A DNA stretch of 33,363 nucleotides from Thermoanaerobaculia bacterium (GCA_019911795.1 JAIOJS010000414.1:1-33363); one strand, 5' to 3'; shown: positions 17,501 through 24,984, counted from the first letter of the stretch. Made by a program: numbers and translations. The notes: generated by a model from the letters alone, not told the origin.

Positions 17501-17681
17501 CGTCGATGACGATGGCAAGGGGATTGACTCGGGACAGAGCGTTGGTCGAGGTCTCCTCAACATGCGGCAGCGGGCCTCCAACCTCCGCTCATCCCTTACG
17601 GTGAGTCACCGCCCGTTTGGAGGGACTCGCGTTGCCTTGATCATTCCCATCCGTCAGCTGAGCCCGAATAGCAATGGATAG
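14556..17681 (+). CDS. Hybrid sensor: periplasmic two-component propeller + histidine kinase (HisKA_3/HATPase)
   Basis: A 1041-aa membrane sensor. ATG 14556 has AAGGAG just upstream; the GTG at 14532 would include that RBS inside the gene, so it is rejected. A signal anchor at about 18-39 leads into about 11 regulator-propeller repeats (DEMGFLWFGTLSGLVRYDG; DRNGHLWIGLYRQGILRWDG; DTEGNLWVGTPGGVSRF), giving probable periplasmic ligand-sensing propellers. A Y_Y_Y-type Ig domain follows at about 695-800. A TM helix (FALAMIVIAIGSFSYW, about 810-828) precedes a HisKA_3 dimerisation domain with phospho-acceptor His849 (AADLHDDLGGTLSRI). The HATPase has the N box EAITNVHKHA (Asn958) and DDDGKGI. The protein autophosphorylates and passes the phosphate to the NarL-type regulator encoded 75 bp downstream. 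A TACAAT (14518-14523) in the short upstream gap could be a -10 element but lacks a clear -35. Such sensors in Bacteroidetes sense carbohydrates; here the ligand is unknown. Confidence 0.93.
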   Translation: MAWLDARQTSRLSNHRRSMIGLVGRVLCVLSWLGGEVQAESWPIRAVDNDDGFPSAEVRSIDRDEMGFLWFGTLSGLVRYDGQRFVTWRSGQDLPAVSILDVTWAGGQYWVATSGGLLRSRPLEENFESVPGLDGSEVRLAWTDSEGRLWIGTGSRLLELDPATGRILEEPDFDLSGLEGPALDAVNDPDGNQWFALDGGIVRRSEVGWTTYRLGDWNGSRRVVSLDADLDGCLRLVVGGRLVAMRPDSEVNDSSSEALSRPAAAPGSGTGCPESLGTSWWVGPEHGLPDLYWEGDVLRDREGVVWVSTVDGLFRGDGEGWKPLGEAEGFDSRRVRQLFEDTVGNLWAATKFAGAQVILARGFHTFNHHDGLGGGEPGFALKSLFEGPNGSMLAVSGVEGGERFIEQFDGQRWHSVVPRSPSGLGQMSWGRGQLIAVDSSGSWWVPTSQGLLRWDGVTDVETLGSRLPDQTFTSDQGMGRGQVLSLYEDRHRDLWVGSDGDRPVSRWLRAEGRFQSFGAEEGIPPDARSAYTFAEDRNGHLWIGLYRQGILRWDGSEMRHFGEAAGVPAGRVTDLHVDQSGRLWAASLERGLIVCDDPTAPDVKFRPVTQIVAREGVEAIDEDAQGVFWLGTENGLLRWIPGAESAERLGTSVGLASPRVLALHRDTEGNLWVGTPGGVSRFVEPDEQLIQRSPLITAIAIDGEEVPLSMLGVRDLTLARLSPGDHQMRLHATTPIGALQSDIPMEWRWGKGQWTPMIDHGEVHLAGIGAGDHFLEVRWAYQGHEGPDGVKPPAATLVFSVAHPFWRRPLFALAMIVIAIGSFSYWHRRRVRRLLELDRVRTRVAADLHDDLGGTLSRISLLSELALRELGSGQPLIEEVGESAREGLESMRDLIWALDPRQDDLETLFSRLRDFAIRQLEPVNVSFRMTLAPDLERFALEGEARRDLFLTLKEAITNVHKHAQARNVSVEVVLSESVLEILVDDDGKGIDSGQSVGRGLLNMRQRASNLRSSLTVSHRPFGGTRVALIIPIRQLSPNSNG

Positions 17682-17756
17682 ACACAACCCAAGGGAATCA
17701 GTCGGTTAGGACATTCCTGCCAGAATGGAGCAAGTATCGCGAATGGAGCAGAGATT

Positions 17757-18419
17757 TTGAGCATCGAACCGGGGATTGAACGAGAGGCACTGAGAGTTGG
17801 TCTCATCGAAGACGATCGAGCCATCCGGAAGGGCCTTCGCCAGCTGATCGACGGGACGCCGGGCTATCGCTGCCTGGGAGATTGGATGAGCGCCGAGGCC
17901 GCGCTCGCCGACTCGACCGTCGGCCCCCTCGACGTTCTGTTGGTCGACGTCAATCTGCCGGGGCGCAGCGGGGCAGAAGCCTTGCCTGACCTGAAGGTAC
18001 GATTCCCCACGTCGGTGGTCGTCATGCATACGGTCTTCGACGACGATGACCGTCTCTTCGAAGCCATCTGCAACGGGGCGATGGGCTATCTTCTCAAGGG
18101 CATCCGACCGGCGCGCCTGTTGCAGGCAATCCAGGAGGCGGCGGATGGTGGTGCTCCTCTCTCGCCTTCGATCGCGCGCCGGTTGATGAAAGTCTTCCGA
18201 CGCCCTGTGCGCCGGACGGAGCACGCGACCTCCCTGACGCCCAGAGAACTCGAACTCCTGGCCCTACTGTCCGAGGGACAGAGCTACCAGAGTGCCGGTA
18301 CCAAGCTTCAGATATCGATCAATACGGTAAGGAACCACGTGCGGTCGATCTACGACAAGCTCCACGTCCACTCCAAGTCGGCCGCGGTCAGCAAGGCGAT
18401 TCGTTCCGGATTGATCTAG
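17757..18419 (+). CDS. NarL/LuxR-family response regulator
   Basis: A 220-aa two-component regulator. The receiver domain (about 11-125) shows acidic pair EDD (18-20), phospho-acceptor Asp64 (LLVDVNLPG), Thr92 (MHTVFDD) and Lys114 (YLLKG). The LuxR-type HTH (about 157-218) contains SLTPRELELLALLSEGQS and INTVRNHVRSIYDKLHV. The start is a TTG preceded by GGAG at 8-nt spacing; no in-frame ATG lies nearby. It is the cognate partner of the propeller histidine kinase just upstream, which has the HisKA_3 type that normally pairs with NarL regulators. Target genes are not visible. The secreted beta-helix gene upstream or the c-di-GMP genes downstream are candidates by proximity only. Confidence 0.95.
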   Translation: MSIEPGIEREALRVGLIEDDRAIRKGLRQLIDGTPGYRCLGDWMSAEAALADSTVGPLDVLLVDVNLPGRSGAEALPDLKVRFPTSVVVMHTVFDDDDRLFEAICNGAMGYLLKGIRPARLLQAIQEAADGGAPLSPSIARRLMKVFRRPVRRTEHATSLTPRELELLALLSEGQSYQSAGTKLQISINTVRNHVRSIYDKLHVHSKSAAVSKAIRSGLI

Positions 18420-18508
18420 AAACAGCGGATCCGAGAGAGCCCTGAAAAGGGTCCTCCTCAATAGGAAGTCCGACGGCCCAGTATCGCCAAGACGGCACTC
18501 AAACGATG

Positions 18509-18541
18509 CGAGGGAAACCCGCTTCTCGCGGACCTCCCTCG
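18509..18541. terminator. Nested hairpin between convergent genes
   Basis: CGAGGGA/TCCCTCG (7 bp) encloses CCGC-TTCTC-GCGG (4 bp). It sits between the ends of the response regulator (plus) and the NTF2-like gene (minus), so it could end transcription from both sides. There is no T-run on either side, so Rho-independent action is doubtful. Confidence 0.35.
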
Positions 18542-18565
18542 ATCAGAAACTCCTAGAAGAGCTTC

Positions 18566-19018
18566 TCAGTCGTCGTCGATCTCGCCACCGCTCCAAGTGA
18601 TGTAGACCCACTTGTCGTTCTCTTTCACCAGGACGTCGGTGTACCGACCGTGCTCCGTTTCTCTCTTGCCGTCCATATCCTCGGACATGACGCTGTAGTA
18701 GTAGTGAGCTACTCCGACGTTGCCTTCTACGACGATGCTAACCGGGGTGACGGTCGCCTCCAGTGTCTTGGACTTCTCCGCGTTCCGCTTCCACCATTTC
18801 TGAATCGTCTCGCGATTCCGGGGCGCCGGATAGTTGTTGTCCCATGCGGTGACGTTGGCATGGCAAACGGCCTCGCACCAATCGGTATCGTCGTCAGCAT
18901 CCCAAGTCCACTGCACCACTTTCCAGACTTCCTGCTGCTCCGCCGACCATTCCTGCGCGACCGCCATCGGTACGAATAGCAACGCCATCAGGCCCATCAT
19001 TGGTAGGATCTTCTTCAT
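18566..19018 (-). CDS. Exported NTF2/SnoaL-like protein
   Basis: A 150-aa protein. The track start at 19078 is replaced by the ATG at 19018, which has a good ribosome site (GAGGTGGAG) just upstream and starts a textbook signal peptide (MKKILPMMGLMALLFVPMAVAQ). The mature protein looks like a cone-shaped NTF2-like fold of the SnoaL/DUF4440 type. It has an initial helix (EVWKVVQWTWDADDDTDWCEAV), a core helix (RETIQKWWKRNAEKSK) and strands ending in the family-typical GRYTDVLVKENDKWVYITWSGGE. These domains bind small ligands or catalyse simple isomerisation or hydration; no catalytic residues can be assigned. Two Cys (DWCEAVCHAN) might form a disulphide in the periplasm. It stands alone, convergent with the two-component operon. 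Confidence 0.8.
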   Translation of the reverse strand: MKKILPMMGLMALLFVPMAVAQEWSAEQQEVWKVVQWTWDADDDTDWCEAVCHANVTAWDNNYPAPRNRETIQKWWKRNAEKSKTLEATVTPVSIVVEGNVGVAHYYYSVMSEDMDGKRETEHGRYTDVLVKENDKWVYITWSGGEIDDD

Positions 19019-19398
19019 ACACTCCACCTCTTTCGGTCGTGAGCAGAGTCGGTGCCTCAAAGTACGGGCGAGCGACATCCGCTGTTTGTGAGTCGATTCA
19101 ATTCAGTGTAGTCGAAGAGAACTCCAGAACCCCGAAGTGGCCTCTCTCCGGACTTTGCCATTGAACGAATCCAAGCCCCCCGTCGGACGACCGATGCGCG
19201 GGCGCGGGCTTCGGGCGAACCCCAAAAAAGCCCTTACCCGAGCGGCAGTGACGTTATCCTCGCTCCCCCCTCCTCTCCAACTGTAAGGCCCTCCATTCAA
19301 GGAGCCGCTAGATTCCAGTAGAATGGAGAGTTGCCGACGACACTTACTTGCAGATCTACCCGAGTTCCGTGGGTTGATTTCCGCAGTCAAGAGCCTCA
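19019..19398. other. Noncoding region between divergent NTF2-like and diguanylate cyclase genes
   Basis: About 380 bp holding the divergent promoters of both genes, though I see no strong -35/-10 pair on either strand. A perfect 8-bp inverted repeat CTCCATTC/GAATGGAG (19291-19298 / 19321-19328), about 70 bp before the cyclase start, is the best operator candidate. The 110-aa minus ORF inside (19103-19435) does not look like a protein. Confidence 0.4.
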
Positions 19399-20343
19399 AT
19401 GAACCAATCCACCCTCGAACCAGACGATTCCGCATCCAGTCGAACTATCGAAGGGATGATACTCGGGGCCCCGGCCTATTTGGTCGTCGTCGCGGTAGCC
19501 GTCGTCACCGGACTTATCTGGGTGATGGACTGGACTACTGGTGCGGAGATCTCCTTCTCCATCTTCTACTTTGGTCCCCTCGGAGTTGCCACCTGGCGAT
19601 TCGGCCTGAGGGCCGGCATTGCGTCGGCCATTGTCTGCTCCGCCGCCTGGTTGCAAGCGGACTGGTTCGGAGGAGCCACCTACTCACACCCCTACATCGC
19701 ATACTGGAACGGATCCGTTCGACTGTTTTCGTTCTTGATCTTCGCCTATCTCCTAGCGGCCCTCCATCGAGAGTTGACGTTGCAGCAGCAGCTCGCACGG
19801 ACCGATCCCCTGACCGGTCTCGCTAACCGCCGTCATTTTCTAGAGGTGACCGCCTCGGAGATCGCCCGGTCAGGGCGCTACGGTCACACTCTGTCATTGG
19901 CCTATCTAGATCTCGATGGCTTCAAGCAGATCAATGATCAGTTTGGGCACCCTGAAGGTGACGCAGTGCTGATGGCAATGGCAGGAGTGCTTCAGTCCAC
20001 TCTCCGCCGCCCCGACGTGGCGGCTCGCCTAGGAGGCGACGAGTTCGGAATCCTGCTACCCGAGACCGGGGAGTTACAACTCGACGAATTGCTCCAGCGA
20101 CTCCAAGGTGAGTTTTTGACCGCAACCAGCAACCGAGGATGGGCCGTTACGGTCAGTGGAGGTGCCGTTGCTTTCCTCGACTCCCCTAGACGCGTCGACC
20201 GGGCGATCGCTGAGGTGGATGGCCTTCTCTACGAGGCCAAACGGGCGGGGAAAGGGCTGCTCCTGATCAAGACCTGGCGACGAGACCCCAACGTTGCGGC
20301 CTCGGGTGACGAGCATCAGACCTTGGGCGATCCCAATATCTGA
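19399..20343 (+). CDS. Membrane-bound diguanylate cyclase (GGDEF)
   Basis: A 314-aa enzyme expected to make the second messenger c-di-GMP from two GTP. The N-terminal half (about 20-120) has several hydrophobic segments (APAYLVVVAVAVVTGLIWV; GIASAIVCSAAWL; RLFSFLIFAYLLAAL), forming a small membrane sensor. The GGDEF domain (about 133-300) starts DPLTGLANRRHFLEV. It has the metal site AYLDLDGFKQIND and an intact GGDEF (212-216), so it should be active. An RxxD inhibitory site (RRPD, 203-206) lies exactly five residues before GGDEF, indicating product inhibition. A C-terminal tail of about 25 residues is low-complexity and polar. It is convergent with a c-di-GMP phosphodiesterase gene 86 bp away, whose N-terminal membrane domain has similar patterning, so the two may respond to related signals. 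Only a weak RBS is seen. Confidence 0.95.
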   Translation: MNQSTLEPDDSASSRTIEGMILGAPAYLVVVAVAVVTGLIWVMDWTTGAEISFSIFYFGPLGVATWRFGLRAGIASAIVCSAAWLQADWFGGATYSHPYIAYWNGSVRLFSFLIFAYLLAALHRELTLQQQLARTDPLTGLANRRHFLEVTASEIARSGRYGHTLSLAYLDLDGFKQINDQFGHPEGDAVLMAMAGVLQSTLRRPDVAARLGGDEFGILLPETGELQLDELLQRLQGEFLTATSNRGWAVTVSGGAVAFLDSPRRVDRAIAEVDGLLYEAKRAGKGLLLIKTWRRDPNVAASGDEHQTLGDPNI

Positions 20344-20429
20344 CGTCGGACCTCGGCTGCCGACAGTGTCCAAGCTCCAAGTCGACGCTCAAAGGAGACC
20401 GCGGTGCTCTAGAGGTTCCGGGCTACCCA

Positions 20430-22100
20430 CTAGAGGACGCGGTTCTGTTTCCACTCGCTGAAAGCCTCGGGTGTCAAAGGTCGCGAATAGTAGAAGCCTT
20501 GAGCGAAATCGACTTGATGCTCACGCAACCAGGACTCGACGGCTCGAGTCTCGACGCCCTCCGCGATGACTTGGATATCGAGTTCGTGGGCCATGGAGAT
20601 AGCGGATCGAACGATGGCCTGGTCGGAGGTCGAGGAGTCCACCCCGGTGATGAATTCCCGATCGATCTTGATGTAGTCGATGGGCAGCAACTTGAGATAG
20701 GCGAGGGAAGAGAACCCGGTTCCGAAGTCGTCGATCGCAGTGCGGCAGCCCAGTTGACGCAACTTGGAAAGACTGTCGGCGGCCCCCTCGGGATCAGTCA
20801 TCAGCACCGTCTCGGTGACCTCGAAGATGACCCTCGAAGAGGTGACTCTGCTCGAACGCATCAGGGCCGCGAACTCCTCGATCCATTGTTCGTCGTAGAG
20901 AAGTCTCGTCGAGAGATTGATCGAGACATAGCCAGTGTCTCCAAAGCCTGCGCTTTGGAGACAACGGAGGACTGTTGACAGCGCCCATTGGTGCAGCGGG
21001 TGAATCAGTATCGTCCTCTCGAGCTCGAAGATGAAGCTCATGGGAGCCAGGAGACCGCGTTCGGGATGTTGCCAACGGAGGAGTGCTTCCGCCCCCACGA
21101 GTCGGCCATCCTGGAGTCGAACGATGGGCTGGTAGTGCAGGACGAACTCGTTCTCGGCAATCGCTTGCGGTACCCGGGCCAACAGCGCAAGAGCATCCTT
21201 CTTTGTCGTTTCGCCAGTTTGGTGGACCCAAACCCGACGCCCCCTCTCTGCGGCCTGTCGTGCCGCGATTCTTGCGATCTGGAGAAGGGCCACGGGATTG
21301 GTGCCGTGGTCCGGAGCGATCGCTACCCCGACTACGGTGTCGACGAAAATCGAAACGCCCTCGACTTCGATGGGTTGCGAGACACATTGGACGAGCTGCG
21401 TGGCAAGTGACTCAGCCTCCAGTCTCCCGGCGGCCTGCGCAGTACCCAAGGCGAAAGACAATAGTTGACATGCTGGTATAGCCGAGTCCGGTACCATCTT
21501 CTCGATACGACCGGCTACGGTCTCCATTAGCCTCTCGATCGACTCGAAGCCAAAGGCCTCGGCGATCTCGGTTCCGTTCTCAATATTGACGTGAAAGATG
21601 GCCACCGTCTCCGAATCACGACGGCTGGCGATGAGACCGGAAAGAATCTCGAGTAGGCTCCTCTGGTTGGGCAAGTGACTGGTTGCTGCATGGTAGGCGA
21701 GCCAGCGGTAGTCTTCGAGGTGCCCCCGGAGTCGATGCAATGTCATCCCGCTAACCCCACCGACGACTGCAAACAACCCGGTCCGGGTCAGCCAACCGAT
21801 GCTAGTTTGAGCTTCACCCGCATCGACCCCGAATGGCATCAAGGGTCCGAGAGCGAGACCCGCCGCGATTCCCGCAAGAACGCCTCCAATGCGCGGAAAG
21901 GCGAACGCCGCAACGAGAATCGGCACGTACATGATGTGGCTGAGCGGAAACTGTGTCCCTCCGGCCATGTAGACCAGAACCGCTCCGATCACCGTGGCAG
22001 CGAGAACTCCTAGGGTGACCACTATCGACCACTTGACCGATATCCTAGGGAGCCCTCGGGGCATCTCTTTCGTTGGAGCCGCAAACTGGTCGTTGTTCAC
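20430..22100 (-). CDS. Membrane-bound c-di-GMP phosphodiesterase (degenerate GGDEF + EAL)
   Basis: A 556-aa protein with a GTG start preceded by GAGGG. Membrane segments lie at about 22-122 (WSIVVTLGVLAATVIGAVLVYM; GVLAGIAAGLALGPL; LFAVVGGVSGMTL). A GGDEF-like domain (about 135-295) has lost its motif: the position reads SFALGTAQ, so it cannot synthesise c-di-GMP but may bind GTP or regulate. The EAL domain (about 303-550) keeps the catalytic set: E338-A-L, Asn395 (SINLS), E427/E430 (EVTE), DDFGTGF (457-463), Lys478 (YIKID), E514 (EGVE) and Gln534 (QGFYYSRP). It should therefore hydrolyse c-di-GMP to pGpG. It is convergent with the diguanylate cyclase gene and separated by 86 bp, forming a synthesis/breakdown pair. 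A weak CTCTAG/CTAGAG dyad lies in the gap, with no good terminator. Confidence 0.95.
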   Translation of the reverse strand: MNNDQFAAPTKEMPRGLPRISVKWSIVVTLGVLAATVIGAVLVYMAGGTQFPLSHIMYVPILVAAFAFPRIGGVLAGIAAGLALGPLMPFGVDAGEAQTSIGWLTRTGLFAVVGGVSGMTLHRLRGHLEDYRWLAYHAATSHLPNQRSLLEILSGLIASRRDSETVAIFHVNIENGTEIAEAFGFESIERLMETVAGRIEKMVPDSAIPACQLLSFALGTAQAAGRLEAESLATQLVQCVSQPIEVEGVSIFVDTVVGVAIAPDHGTNPVALLQIARIAARQAAERGRRVWVHQTGETTKKDALALLARVPQAIAENEFVLHYQPIVRLQDGRLVGAEALLRWQHPERGLLAPMSFIFELERTILIHPLHQWALSTVLRCLQSAGFGDTGYVSINLSTRLLYDEQWIEEFAALMRSSRVTSSRVIFEVTETVLMTDPEGAADSLSKLRQLGCRTAIDDFGTGFSSLAYLKLLPIDYIKIDREFITGVDSSTSDQAIVRSAISMAHELDIQVIAEGVETRAVESWLREHQVDFAQGFYYSRPLTPEAFSEWKQNRVL

Positions 22101-22676
22101 CGTCCCTCAGTCTCCATGATTTTCACGGAAAGATCTGTCCGCGAAAGCAACATTCCCAGTCGCACGCCCGACAATCGCGATACTACCATGAATTTTACAA
22201 CCTATAGGGCATACTATTGTCGGAGAAAGCTATCCCTACCACCCCAGAATGAGGTGTCACCCCAGTTCCGATCACGCTCCTAAGAAGGCAGGGCCTGGGC
22301 CTCCTGCGCTAGCCATCAGCTGCAAGAAGATTTGAGGTGACCTGCGAAGCCTCGGCGACTAACTGAGGCCGAACGGCGTTCCGACGTCTACGAGCTACAG
22401 ATTGAAACCGGCACGAGCACTGCTCGGCGCGACGGCCCTTTCCCGCAGCGACCGGGCGGAGGATTCCTCCGCCCTTCGAGGACGCAGTGGATGCCCTGTC
22501 CGATGCACCAGGGCTCGACCCAAGCCGCGGGGTCTTCCTCCGAGGTCTTCTTACTGTTTGCCATAAAAAATTGTGGTAGTTTGACAGTAGCTATTACCTA
22601 CTCCGACCGAATCACGCGGCGCCGCGGCTCTCAGTGATTTGCTAGGCCCCCGGAACCCTGCTCTGGAGCTACCAAG
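22101..22676. other. Long noncoding region upstream of the phosphodiesterase and the truncated repeat gene
   Basis: There is no supported gene in about 576 bp. The left part (22168-22223) is AT-richer and has an 8-bp inverted repeat CCGACAAT/ATTGTCGG; it is the likely promoter region of the minus-strand phosphodiesterase. The middle is GC-rich with no recognisable coding. A self-complementary GGGCGGAGGA-T-TCCTCCGCCC lies at 22454-22474. An AT-rich patch (22556-22600) contains TTGACA (22581-22586), a possible -35 for the plus-strand gene at 22677, but no good -10 at the right distance. No c-di-GMP riboswitch core was found. Confidence 0.45.
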
Positions 22677-23273
22677 ATGCGCCGAGTGACCCTACCCATC
22701 GAAGTCCTCTTCACGGCTGTCCTGATCGTACCGGCGTGGGCGGCGGCCCAGCCAACGCCGCTCGACCCGGCGGAATTCCAGGTCAACACCTACACCACCG
22801 ACGCTCAGCGTCTTCCTACGATCGCCGTCGATCTCGAAGGCAACTTCGTCGTCGCCTGGGACAGCCTCGGCTCGAACGGCAGCGACACCAGCAGCTTCAG
22901 CATCCAAACGCGACGGTTCGACGCCGATGGCGTACCCATCGGCGTTGACTTCCAGGCCAACACCTACACCACGAACGGTCAGTCCTATCCCGCGGTCGCC
23001 GTCGATCCCGAGGGCAATTTCGTCGTCGCCTGGACCAGCAACGGCTCGAGCGGCAGCGATACCAGCGGCTCTAGCCTCCAGGCGCGACGGTTCGGCCGCC
23101 CGACCTTGGTCGTCAACTCGCCCTCGGGCGGCACCGGCGGCCCCACCTGCAAACCCCGGTCGGCCTGGTCTATCGCGTCGTGCGAACTGGATCTCCGCCC
23201 CCAGCCCTTCGCCTCCCCGAACGCTTCCGACTCCGCGGTGAGGACGACCCGCGGGTGCCGCAGGATTACCTGA
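22677..23273 (+). pseudogene. Truncated secreted repeat protein
   Basis: The 198-aa ORF starts with a signal peptide (MRRVTLPIEVLFTAVLIVPAWAAAQ) and GGAG 8 nt before the ATG. Two repeats follow, with starts about 57 residues apart: FQVNTYTTDAQRLPTIAVD...EGNFVVAWDS...IQTRRFDADG, and FQANTYTTNGQSYPAVAVD...EGNFVVAWTS...LQARRFG. These repeats occur as long tandem arrays in secreted proteins of environmental bacteria. Here the second repeat breaks immediately after 'RRF', at about 23095. The remaining 58 codons (GRPTLVVNSPSGG...) read a different gene in the wrong frame: the TPR fragment that starts at about 23099. The ORF is thus a 5' fragment fused out of frame to a 3' fragment, probably after a deletion. 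It could still be translated and exported as a short two-repeat protein with a nonsense tail. Confidence 0.7.
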
Positions 23274-23542
23274 CCCGTAACCTCGTCGGTCAGCTCCACT
23301 ACATGCTGGGCGTTACCTTCGAGCGACAAGACCTCGCTCGCTCGCTACGCGAGCTGGCCGAGGCGGCGCAGGCGGCCCCCGACAACGACGTGCTCTTCTT
23401 CAACCTCGGCCTGATCTATGGACGCATGGGCCGGGCCGAAGACGCTGAGCGAGCCTTCGCCCGCGCCGCTGCCATCGATCCTCGGGCACGACAGGGCGAG
23501 GGCAACCTCTCGGTCGAACTGCAATCAGTCACGATCGACTGA
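23099..23542 (+). pseudogene. 3' fragment of a TPR protein
   Basis: In the frame two nucleotides off the repeat gene, an uninterrupted reading from about 23099 gives LALGRHRRPHLQTPVGLVYRVV, then PERFRLRGEDDPRVPQDYLTR and a TPR pair (DNDVLFFNLGLIYGRMG; EDAERAFARAAAIDPRA), with a stop at 23542. The coherent, family-like sequence upstream of the ORF track's M at 23180 shows that the gene once extended further 5'. No start codon with an RBS supports independent expression. It resembles the periplasmic C-terminus of a membrane protein with terminal TPRs, but I cannot name the parent family. Together with the preceding ORF it marks a deletion junction, or an assembly join. Confidence 0.65.
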
Positions 23543-23674
23543 ACACAGCCACGCCGGTCACGACCGAGGAGTTCCTACAAACTAAGAGCCGCTCCGAGGG
23601 TCGCCCCAACGTGGCCCTCACCACCCCTTTGAGGCATCGCGCCGAGGGTGATGGCGAACTCCAGGCGACCCCTA

Positions 23675-23702
23675 TTGACAGACCTGAATCACTGTGTATA
23701 CT
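23675..23702 (+). promoter_or_regulatory. Sigma70-type promoter of the GntR/ABC operon
   Basis: TTGACA (23675-23680) and TATACT (23697-23702) are spaced by 16 bp. This is the best sigma70-like promoter in the window. The predicted start of transcription is near 23709, leaving a leader of about 27 nt before the ATG at 23736. Confidence 0.8.
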
Positions 23703-23727
23703 CACATTCACAGTGTGTATACACAGT
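23691..23727 (+). promoter_or_regulatory. Operator dyad overlapping the -10 (probable GntR autorepression site)
   Basis: ACTGTGTATAC (23691-23701) and GTATACACAGT (23717-23727) are perfect 11-bp inverted arms. A nested second dyad, CACTGTG/CACAGTG (23690-23696 / 23709-23715), and a direct repeat GTGTATAC overlap it. The site covers the -10 and the transcription start, so binding would block RNA polymerase. Dimeric GntR/YtrA regulators bind such dyads, and the regulator gene begins 9 bp after the right arm. Confidence 0.75.
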
Positions 23728-23735
23728 AGACCCTC

Positions 23736-24128
23736 ATGAACCAAGATTTCATCCTCTCTCAAGCCGACGGACGCCCCATGTATCGCCAGATCATGGAGCA
23801 GATCAAACGACGGGTGGCGGTCGGCGACTGGCTTCCCGGCGAGCAGTTGCCGTCCATTCGGGAACTCGCGGCCGCGGTGCGAGTCAGCGTGATCACCATC
23901 AAGCGTGTCTATCTAGAACTCGAGCGAGAGGGCGTCATCGTGACGCAGCAGGGCAAAGGCAGTTTTGTCGCCGAGGACCTCGAACTCAGCCAAAAGCTGC
24001 ACGAACAGGAACTGGAGGTCCATCTCCAGAACTCGGTCCGGGTTGCCTCGATTCTCGGCCTCGATCCCCAGGAACTCCAAGAGCGCCTAGCTCACATTTA
24101 CAAGAGTCGAAACGAGGACACAGAATGA
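23736..24128 (+). CDS. GntR-family (YtrA subfamily) transcriptional repressor
   Basis: A 130-aa regulator. The N-terminal winged helix (about 10-78) reads PMYRQIMEQIKRRVAVGDW, then LPSIRELAAAVRVSVITIKRVYLELEREGVIVTQQGKGSFVA, the standard GntR pattern. The C-terminus is only about 50 aa (LHEQELEVHLQNSVRVASILGLDPQELQERL). This matches the short two-helix dimerisation tail of the YtrA subfamily, which lacks a ligand-binding FCD or UTRA domain. YtrA regulators usually control adjacent ABC transporter genes, and ABC genes are indeed encoded downstream. The gene sits just after a strong promoter with an overlapping dyad, implying autoregulation of the whole operon. Its TGA overlaps the next ATG (ATGA). 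Only a weak Shine-Dalgarno is visible in the short leader. Confidence 0.93.
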   Translation: MNQDFILSQADGRPMYRQIMEQIKRRVAVGDWLPGEQLPSIRELAAAVRVSVITIKRVYLELEREGVIVTQQGKGSFVAEDLELSQKLHEQELEVHLQNSVRVASILGLDPQELQERLAHIYKSRNEDTE

Positions 24129-24940
24129 ACTCAGCCCTTTCAACCCTGACCCGCCGGGCGGCGGCATCCGCCGTATTCGTCTTCATGGCATGGACTCCGG
24201 TGAGCGTCGCTCAATCCGACAATCAATCCGACACACAACCCGCCACCCAACCAGCCGCTCAAACCACCGAGTCTCTCCTCGCCGCCCACGTGACCGCGCT
24301 GGGTGGCCGTGCGGCCATCGAGCGTATCGAGAGCCTACAGCGCAGCGGTCGCCTTACCTTCGAAAGCGAGTTCACCGGATCTCTATCCGGCACTCTCGAT
24401 CAAACTCTGGTTCTCGGCAGCAAGGTCTACAACTCCTCGCAGCTCGGCGTCTTCTCCACCACCACCGCGTGGGACGGAACCACCGGCTGGGAACGAACGG
24501 CTCAAGGGCAGCGGGTCCTTGCCGGGGCGGAGTTGCAACAACTCCAGGCACAATCCGACTGGTTCTTCTCGACCGGCCTCGGATCTTCGGAACTGACCTC
24601 GGTCGAGCGACTCGACGACCACGAGATCGATGGTGTGGCTCACTATGCGCTGCGCTATCAAGGTCCGATTCTGGGAGACATCACGGCTTACCTCGATCCG
24701 CAGACTCACTTGATCTCGCAGACCATCCAAACCGTGGAGATCCCGGGAATCGGTCAGGTGGTGGCAGTCACCGACAGCTGGGACTACACCGCCATTGACG
24801 GAGTCCTCATACCTCGGAAGATCAGCGTTGCCCTCGAGGGACTCTTCGCGAGCCAGATCGAGTTCGAGTCGACCCTCGTCAACGGCGCGATCGATGCCAC
24901 CCTCTTCGAGCTCCCGGTCCTACCGGATCCGGTCAACTGA
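24125..24940 (+). CDS. Exported LolA-like protein
   Basis: A 271-aa protein starting at the ATGA overlap with the GntR gene; the track's longer ORF (23648) is out-of-frame shadow upstream of that point. A signal peptide (MNSALSTLTRRAAASAVFVFMAWTPVSVAQ) is followed by a Q/T/S-rich linker. Next comes LLAAHVTALGGRAAIERIESLQRSGRL, the opening typical of outer-membrane-lipoprotein-sorting (LolA/LolB-fold) proteins of unknown role. The half-barrel strands continue with TTAWDGTTGWERT, DLDPQTHLI-type segments and IPRKISVALEG. It should be periplasmic and may bind a lipid or hydrophobic ligand. Being between the regulator and the ABC transporter genes, it may act with the transporter in envelope-stress defence or lipid handling. 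No catalytic residues are seen. Confidence 0.8.
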   Translation: MNSALSTLTRRAAASAVFVFMAWTPVSVAQSDNQSDTQPATQPAAQTTESLLAAHVTALGGRAAIERIESLQRSGRLTFESEFTGSLSGTLDQTLVLGSKVYNSSQLGVFSTTTAWDGTTGWERTAQGQRVLAGAELQQLQAQSDWFFSTGLGSSELTSVERLDDHEIDGVAHYALRYQGPILGDITAYLDPQTHLISQTIQTVEIPGIGQVVAVTDSWDYTAIDGVLIPRKISVALEGLFASQIEFESTLVNGAIDATLFELPVLPDPVN

Positions 24941-24984
24941 CCCGGTTCCACTCTTCACACCCTCCAACCCAGATCGAGAAATCC

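Noticed and set aside
22101-22676. c-di-GMP riboswitch before the phosphodiesterase or repeat gene
   Set aside because: The conserved core of GEMM riboswitches could not be found; only simple dyads are present.
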